The notes beneath the pieces are model-generated. The model saw only the letters and a program-made list of their open reading frames with translations, did not search any database and was not told the origin of the DNA. The position numbers and the translations under genes are program-made. This document shows positions 58,610-64,000 of a stretch of 64,000 nt of DNA, piece by piece (position 1 is the stretch's first letter; every line of letters begins with the position of its first letter). The DNA comes from Ailurus styani (taxonomy: Eukaryota; Chordata; Mammalia; Carnivora; Ailuridae), in assembly GCA_002007465.1 (NCBI GenBank), contig LNAC01000031.1, positions 4,109,705 to 4,173,704 on the forward strand, given 5' to 3'.

Positions 58610-58800
58610 GAACAATAGAGCACTGCCCTGAAAAAGTGCTTTTCATCCTCTCAAAACATTCACAAGCATTAACTAATTTATTAGTAGGTGAAGTCAGCCT
58701 TTTTTTTAAAAAACAAATGAAAAAACTGAAGATATTTAAAAGCTTTCCCCACAAAGGGATTCAGTGTCTGACTCTGAATTAGAATTTGGACCTTCCTAAC
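58610..58800 (-). mobile_element. MIR SINE fragment
   Basis: ACAAGCATTAACTAATTTAT, AAACAAATGAAAAAACTGAA and TTGGACCTTCC align in order with reverse MIR. Strongly diverged. Confidence 0.6.
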
Positions 58801-59579
58801 ATTAGCAGTTCAGAGATTCAACTCATGTAAACATTTGAAAGGTCAGCTGTTCATCAAATACTTTTCCAACTACAGCAAACGTATCCTTATTAAGTTTCTT
58901 TTGCAAAAGTTCCAAGGTGCTGAACACTCATCCATTGCCACCAATAATTAACAATCCAAAACAACCTAAATACAGAGAATTTTTTGTTGGCATTTTGAAA
59001 CTTCAGACTATCTTAGGAACAGGGCATGTGGGAGTGGTTATGGGCAAAAGGCAGGCTAGGAAAAAAGACATCAGACTGAAATTTTTTCCCTGAGATAGGT
59101 CCTTCCCTGTTTCAGACAGGTTTGCAGCAATGAGCAAAGTGTGTGTTCTCTCCAAATAAGAACTCTATGCTTCCTGGAAATGGGCAGAAAATTAAAAACC
59201 AAGAAAAATAATATCACTTGGCTTCATTTAGAAGATTCAACAAAATTTGTAGTCATTAATAGGCATTACAATCATACCTTATTCTAGTTAATTTTGATTT
59301 GAACATAGCCATCTGCCCAAGGCTTAAGGATTTAAAAAAAAAATTACTCAAACTCTGTATTTACCATGAGATATTTTTTCTCTCATTATTTCTAAATACC
59401 CCACAAAAAAATCACAAGCCTAAATTAAACTATTTATTGTGGAACTTAAGAATTGAACAGCTACCAGCTTTAAAGGTTTCCCTGAGTCTCACACCCACAC
59501 ACTCTCTTATACTAGTTTCTACATGGCCATGTGTAACCTGACAGGGCTACATGATGAGCTGCATGGCACAACAGCAAGA
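58801..59579. other. No gene seen
   Basis: Unique AT-rich DNA. Confidence 0.5.
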
Positions 59580-59865
59580 AGAGAGAACTCCAATAAAAGC
59601 AGGATTTAAATGTCTATGTGAAACTCAAAATTTACTTGAAATTAAGGTAGACCTAAATGTAAAAAACTATTGAACTTCTAGAAGAATATCTTTGCTTAAG
59701 ATTTCTTAAAATAGAAACAAAAATCACAAAAAAGAAAAAAATAAATAAATGAATCAAAATTTTAAATGTTTGCTCTTCAAAAGACACAATTAGGAAAATG
59801 AAAATGCAAGCCACAGACTGTGACAAAATACTTGCAACTACCTTTGACAAGAAGTTTATATCCAG

Positions 59866-60066
59866 GGCGCCTGGGTGGCTCAGTGGGTTAAAGCCGCTGC
59901 CTTCGGCTCAGGTCATGATCCCAGGGTCCTGGGATCGAGGCCCACATCGGGCTCTCTGCTCAGCAGGGAGCCTGCTTCCTCCTCTCTCCTCTCTCTCTGC
60001 CTGCCTCTCTGCCTACTTGTAATCTCTCTCTCTGTGTCAAATGAATAAATAAAAAAAAAAAAAAAA
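59866..60066 (+). mobile_element. Young CAN-type SINE with 17 bp duplication
   Basis: GGCGCCTGGGTGGCTCAGTG head, GGTTAAAGCCGCTGCCTTCG and a long pure poly(A). AAGAAGTTTATATCCAG at 59849-59865 recurs exactly at 60067-60083. The long pure tail and perfect duplication mark it as one of the most recent insertions here. Confidence 0.98.
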
Positions 60067-60641
60067 AAGAAGTTTATATCCAGGTTTTTTATTTTTAGAT
60101 AACATACATACAATTCAATAAGGAAAAGACAACCCATTTTTTTAAACGAACAAGATTTGGATAGACAATGACTGAAGAAGACATGCAAATGGCTAACAGG
60201 TCCAGGAAAGATAATCAACACCGTTAGTCATCAAGAAAATGCAAGTTAAAATCACAATGAACTATCACTAAACATTCACTAAACTAGGTAAAGTTAAAAG
60301 ACTGACAGTATCAAGTGTCATCAAAGATAGAAACTATCAGAACTCTAGTATAATGTGCCAGTTATCTTATAAAGTTAAACGCAGACTTACCATGCCCAAC
60401 AAAATCATTCCTCGCTATTTACCCAAGAGAAATGAAAGAATATTTTCACACAAAGACTTTCACAGCAGCATTATTCATAATAACAAAAAAAATTAGTTGG
60501 TTATAATGAGAATATTATAAATATCCAACAGGAGAATAATACAAATGCCCATCAACTAGTAAATGAATAAACAAATCATGGTATTCCTACAATATGTAAT
60601 ACTACTTATCAGTAAGAAAAACTACTAATTAAAAACAACAC

Positions 60642-61274
60642 ACACTACACAAAAATAAAAACTTTTGCACAGCAAAGAAAACCGACAATAAAACAAGGCA
60701 ACCTACTGAATGGGAGAAAATATTTTTAAATGATATATCCAACAAGGGGCTAATATCCAAAATATATAAAGAACGTAGGCATCTCAAAACCAAAAAAACA
60801 AATAATCCTATTAAAAAATGGACAGAGGGCCTACATAGACATTGTTCCATAGAAGACATACAGATGGCCAAAAGACACAGGAAAAGATGCTGAACATCAC
60901 TTATCATCAGGGAAATGCAAATCAAAACCACAGTGAGATATCACCTTACACCTGTCAGAATGACTAGAATCAAAAAGACCAGAAATAACAAGTGTTGTCA
61001 AGCAGGTGGAGAAAAGGAACCCTCATGCACTATTGGTGGGAATGCAAATCCATATAGCCATTATGGAAAACAGCATGGGGTTTCCTCAAAAATTTAAAAA
61101 TAGAATTACCATATGATCCAGTAATTACACTACTGGATATTTACCCAAAAAACCCCAAAACACTAATTCGAAAAGATATATGCACCCCTATGTCTATTGA
61201 AGCATTATTTATAACACCAAAGCTATGGAAACAACCCAAGTGTCCATCCATCAATGAATGGAAAAGGAACATGT

Positions 61275-61317
<43 letters not shown>

Positions 61318-61755
61318 TATATATATATATAAAATATATATATTTTATATATATATATATGGAATAGTACTCAGCCATAAAAAAAGAATGCCATCTTGTC
61401 ATTTGCAACAACATGGATGGACCTAGAGGGTATAATGCTAAATGAAATACATCAGTTAGAGAAAGACAAATACCATATGATTTCATTCATATGTGAAATT
61501 TATGAAACAAAACAAATGAACACACAGAAAGCAAGAGACAAAAAAACCAGACTCTTAAATATATAGGACAAACTGGTAGTTGCCAGAGGGAAGGTGGGTT
61601 GAAGAATGGGTAAAATAGATAAAGGGGATTAAAAGTACAATTACCAAGATGAGCAATGGGTAGTGTATAGAATTTTTGAATCATTTTATTATACACCTGA
61701 AATTAATATAATCCAATGTTAATTATACTACATTTTTTTAATTAAATAAAAATAA
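60642..61755 (+). mobile_element. 5'-truncated LINE-1 nested in older L1
   Basis: ACTTTTGCACAGCAAAGAAA, GGGCTAATATCCAAAATATA, GGAAATGCAAATCAAAACCA, CACTATTGGTGGGAATGCAA, ATCCAGTAATTACACTACTG, CATCCATCAATGAATGG, then TAGTTGCCAGAGGGAAGGTG and ACACCTGAAATTAATATAAT. The outer L1 resumes at about 61757. Left flank AAAAACAACAC and right flank TTAACAACAC hint at a duplication. Confidence 0.85.
61276..61360. repeat. (GT)n followed by (AT)n in L1
   Basis: Pure GT run 61276-61315, then AT-rich palindromic TATATATATA/AAAATATATATATTTTATAT to 61360, at the L1 position between GGAACATGTGG and GGAATAGTACTCAGCC. Open frames over it (CVCVCV, THTHTH) are translation of the repeat. Confidence 0.97.
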
Positions 61756-62095
61756 AACTCTTAACAACACGGATAAATTTCAAAATCTTTATTCTCAATA
61801 AAACAATCCAGACACTAAAGACTACCATATTATATAATTCCACTTATATGACACTCTGGAAAAGATAAAACTATAGTGACAAAAAGCAGATCGATGGTTG
61901 CCTGAAGCCAGGGATCAGAGTTGAGGATTTACTGCAAGGGGCACATGGGTACTTTCTAGGGTGATGGAATTTTTCTGTATTTTGATTGTGCTGGATGTTA
62001 TGCAGCTATACATAATTACCAAAATTCTCAAACTGTACACTTAGATGAGCAAGTTTATTACATGTCAATGATACTTCAATAAAACTAAAAAAAGG

Positions 62096-62399
62096 AACGT
62101 CAATGTAAGGAAGTCTTTACTCCTGCTATTCTACAAAATCTTGCCCTTTGAAATAAGCTAAACACTTGTCATCATAATTTCATAATAGATTTAAGGTTTC
62201 CTTTCAGAAGGAGCACACTAAATATTTTATATCTGCGATTTGTTTTAGTATTGTTTCAATTTAATAAGATACATCAGGAACTGAACAATGATTTAATTTG
62301 CTCCTTTGTCATCTTCAGAACCCCATTTTCTGAAGAGGAAGGACCTCACCTGAAGTCGATGCATTCACAGTGTAATACAATTCAATGGAGCATTGACTG
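62096..62399. other. No gene seen
   Basis: Short unique sequence between L1 and MIR. Confidence 0.5.
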
Positions 62400-62870
62400 G
62401 GGAGGTCTGCTAAGGTTTGAATCCTGGAACCAGATCGCCTCAGTTCAAATTATAGGTCTACTCCTAGCCATGTGCCCTTGGACAACTTCTTTAACCTCAC
62501 CGTGTTTCAGTTTTCCATCTAGAAAATGGAGATAATGGCAATACCAACCTAATGGGGTTGGTTTGAGGATTAAATGAGTAAATACATTGAAAGTGCTTAG
62601 AACCTAGGGCGCCTGGGTGGCTCAGTGGGTTAAGCCTCTGCCTTTGGCTCGGGTCATGATCTCAGGATCCTGGGATCGAGCCCTGCATCGGGCTCTCTGC
62701 TCAGTGGAGGGCCTGCTTCCCTCTCTCTCTCTGCCTGCCTATCTGCCTACTTGTGATCTCTCTCTCTCTGTCAAGTAAAATAAATAAAAATCTTTAAAAT
62801 AAAAATAAAAAAAAGAAAGAAAGTGCTTAGAACAGTGCCAAACACATAAACACGTTGCCTTAACTATAAT
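62400..62870 (+). mobile_element. MIR SINE split by a CAN-type SINE
   Basis: Left part to 62603: GGTTTGAATCCTGGAACCAG, TGCCCTTGGACAACTTCTTT, GAGGATTAAATGAGTAAATA. Right part from 62819: GAAAGTGCTTAGAACAGTGC, CAAACACATAAACACG. Joined through the duplicated site, this is an almost complete MIR. Confidence 0.92.
62607..62818 (+). mobile_element. Young CAN-type SINE in MIR, 15 bp duplication
   Basis: GGGCGCCTGGGTGGCTCAGT head and CTCTGCCTGCC middle. GAAAGTGCTTAGAAC at 62589-62603 recurs at 62819-62833. Confidence 0.97.
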
Positions 62871-63174
62871 CATGTTTAACGTGCTAAAACCACAGAAGGG
62901 GGAAAGACAGAGTTTGTTTTTGCTGTTATTTGTTTGTTTTGATGAGTTTACAGTTCACTTGAGAGATAGAACACACTAAAAACACATGTCAAAAATGGAC
63001 ACAAAGAGAAGTGTTAATGTACATATAAGAATGCATATGGGTGAGCAATTCATGGTAGCAGTAAGGAAGGCTCATCAAGGAAAGCTAAAAAGAGTAACTA
63101 AGTCTTGGAAGAGAAAAGGGAGTGCTCTAGTCAAAAAAAAAAAGGGTAACAACAGTAGTTGTGATAATGTACTA
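62871..63174. other. No gene seen
   Basis: Contains a short (GTTT) run near 62930. The 66 aa frame at 62986-63186 has no domain. Confidence 0.5.
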
Positions 63175-63395
63175 AATGTCTGCTAAATTCTGTCCACTGT
63201 GCTATATATTTTACACAGGCCATTTCTCTTGTAATTGTCACAATAACCCCAGAAGACAGGTACTACATTACCCCTTATACACAGAGGGACAGAGTGTTAG
63301 AGATGGTGAATCACTAGCCTGAGGTCACCAAACTAGAACATGCCTGAAGCTAGAATCCAAACACAGCCTTTCAGATTCTGAAACCTGTGCAGAGA
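63175..63395 (-). mobile_element. MIR SINE
   Basis: ACTGTGCTATATATTTTACA, TTGTCACAATAACCCCAGAA, ACACAGAGGGACAGAGTGTT, GCCTGAGGTCACCAAACTAG and CTAGAATCCAAACACAGCC are in reverse MIR order. Confidence 0.85.
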
Positions 63396-63594
63396 AAAGG
63401 AGCATAGCAAAGACTGAAATGGTGAAGTACACAGTGAGTTTTGGGAAAAAGCAAGGAGCTCAGTGTGACTAGAACATAGATAAAGCTAGGAAGATGAGGG
63501 CTTGGGTTATACAATCAGTCATGTCTCAGGCAGAGACCTCCCTTCCACTAGTCCCAAACGGGAAGCCTTTCATGGCCCACTGCTTCAGTAGACT

Positions 63595-63852
63595 TTTTTA
63601 AATTCAATTAATTAATATATAGTGTATTATTAGTTTCAGAGGTAGAGTTTAGTGATTTGTCAGTCGTACATAACACCCAATGCTCATTACATCACATGCC
63701 TTCCTTGATGCCCATCACCCAGTTACCCCATCCCTCACCTATGTCCCCTCCAACAACACTCAGTTTGTTCCCTTTAGTAAAGAGTCTCTTTTGGTTTGCC
63801 TCCCTCTCTGTTTTTACCTTATTTTATTTTTCCTTCCCTTCCCATACACCTC
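63595..63852 (-). mobile_element. Carnivore LINE-1 3' end, antisense
   Basis: TTAATATATAGTGTATTATT, AGTTTCAGAGGTAGAGTTTA, ACACCCAATGCTCATTACAT, TGATGCCCATCACCCAGTTA and CTCAGTTTGTTCCC are the reverse of a carnivore L1 3' UTR distinct from the 5590/46550/51217 type. The 91 aa frame over it is UTR. Confidence 0.88.
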
Positions 63853-63909
63853 AACTGATTTTATTCAGTAAGCAAAGCCTTCCGTTGCCAGATCTTCATC
63901 AGTGGCAGA

Positions 63910-64000
63910 GGTGCCTAAAAGTGGTCCAGTGACCACCTGTGCTGGAATCCCTGGGAAATTTGTTAGAAATACAGATTTCCAGGTACCACACACGTCTACA
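63910..64000 (-). mobile_element. MER5A-type element, cut by window end
   Basis: AAAAGTGGTCCAGTGACCAC, CTGGAATCCCTGGGAAATTT and GTTAGAAATACAGATTTCCA match the same end of MER5A as at 14334. The rest lies beyond the window. Confidence 0.82.

Larger units (their letters stand above)
59580..62095 (+). mobile_element. Old LINE-1 ORF2 end and 3' UTR with nested inserts
   Basis: Left: TTGCTCTTCAAAAGACACAA, GACAAGAAGTTTATATCCAG, GAAGACATGCAAATGGCTAA, TCACAGCAGCATTATTCATA. Right: TATTCTCAATAAAACAATCC, GATGGTTGCCTGAAGCCAGG, CTAGGGTGATGGAATTTTTC, CATGTCAATGATACTTCAAT. Interrupted by a SINE (59866) and a younger L1 (about 60642-61755). Confidence 0.85.

Overview
This window is mammalian nuclear DNA from a carnivoran. 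At least 21 tRNA-derived CAN-type SINEs are present in both orientations. Each has a head reading GCGCCTGGGTGGCTCAG, a (CT)-rich middle and an AATAAA/(A)n tail. The head and middle do not look like the dog or cat forms I know. The youngest copies (CAGTGGGTTAAAGCCGCTGCC head, CTGCCTGCCTCTCTGCC middle) look mustelid or another arctoid caniform. Species assignment is inference. The rest is LINE-1 of several ages, with older MIR, L2, MER5A (hAT-Charlie), MLT1-like (ERVL-MaLR) and one or two ancient repeat families I cannot name with certainty.

I find no host protein-coding exon, no functional RNA gene, no CRISPR array and no bacterial-type operon. The open frames are short. The few that resemble known proteins are decayed LINE-1 ORF1 and ORF2 pieces. 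The window is best read as intergenic or deep-intronic DNA.

Layout. 1-21 kb is mostly low-density, AT-rich unique sequence with scattered SINEs, a young 5'-truncated L1 tail (5.6 kb), an old L1 3' UTR (6.4-7.0 kb), L2 and MIR relics, a MER5A (14.3 kb) and one or two MLT1-like LTRs (13.8 and 14.7 kb). 21-26 kb is a cluster of old L1 fragments, one interrupted by an antisense L1 piece. At 27.2-27.8 kb is the most unusual object: a roughly 600 bp insertion flanked by 14 bp duplications. It joins a CpG-rich L1 5' UTR, a short L1 ORF2 piece and a non-L1 terminal-exon-like sequence with AATAAA and poly(A). 28.1-33.4 kb is an L1 with nested insertions. 33.8-35.3 kb holds an ancient repeat, three same-strand SINEs in a row and a 170 bp GAA/GGA purine tract. 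36.7-40.2 kb holds antisense L1s. 40-49 kb is sparse. 49.1-55.8 kb is a nearly full-length but dead L1 that splits an older repeat and itself carries a younger L1 tail. At 57.2-57.4 kb is a long imperfect hairpin. 59.6-62.1 kb is another nested L1 pair. The right edge has MIRs, an antisense L1 tail and a MER5A cut by the window end.

No genes work together here. The biology visible is retrotransposition: many insertions still show clear target-site duplications, so their order can be read directly.
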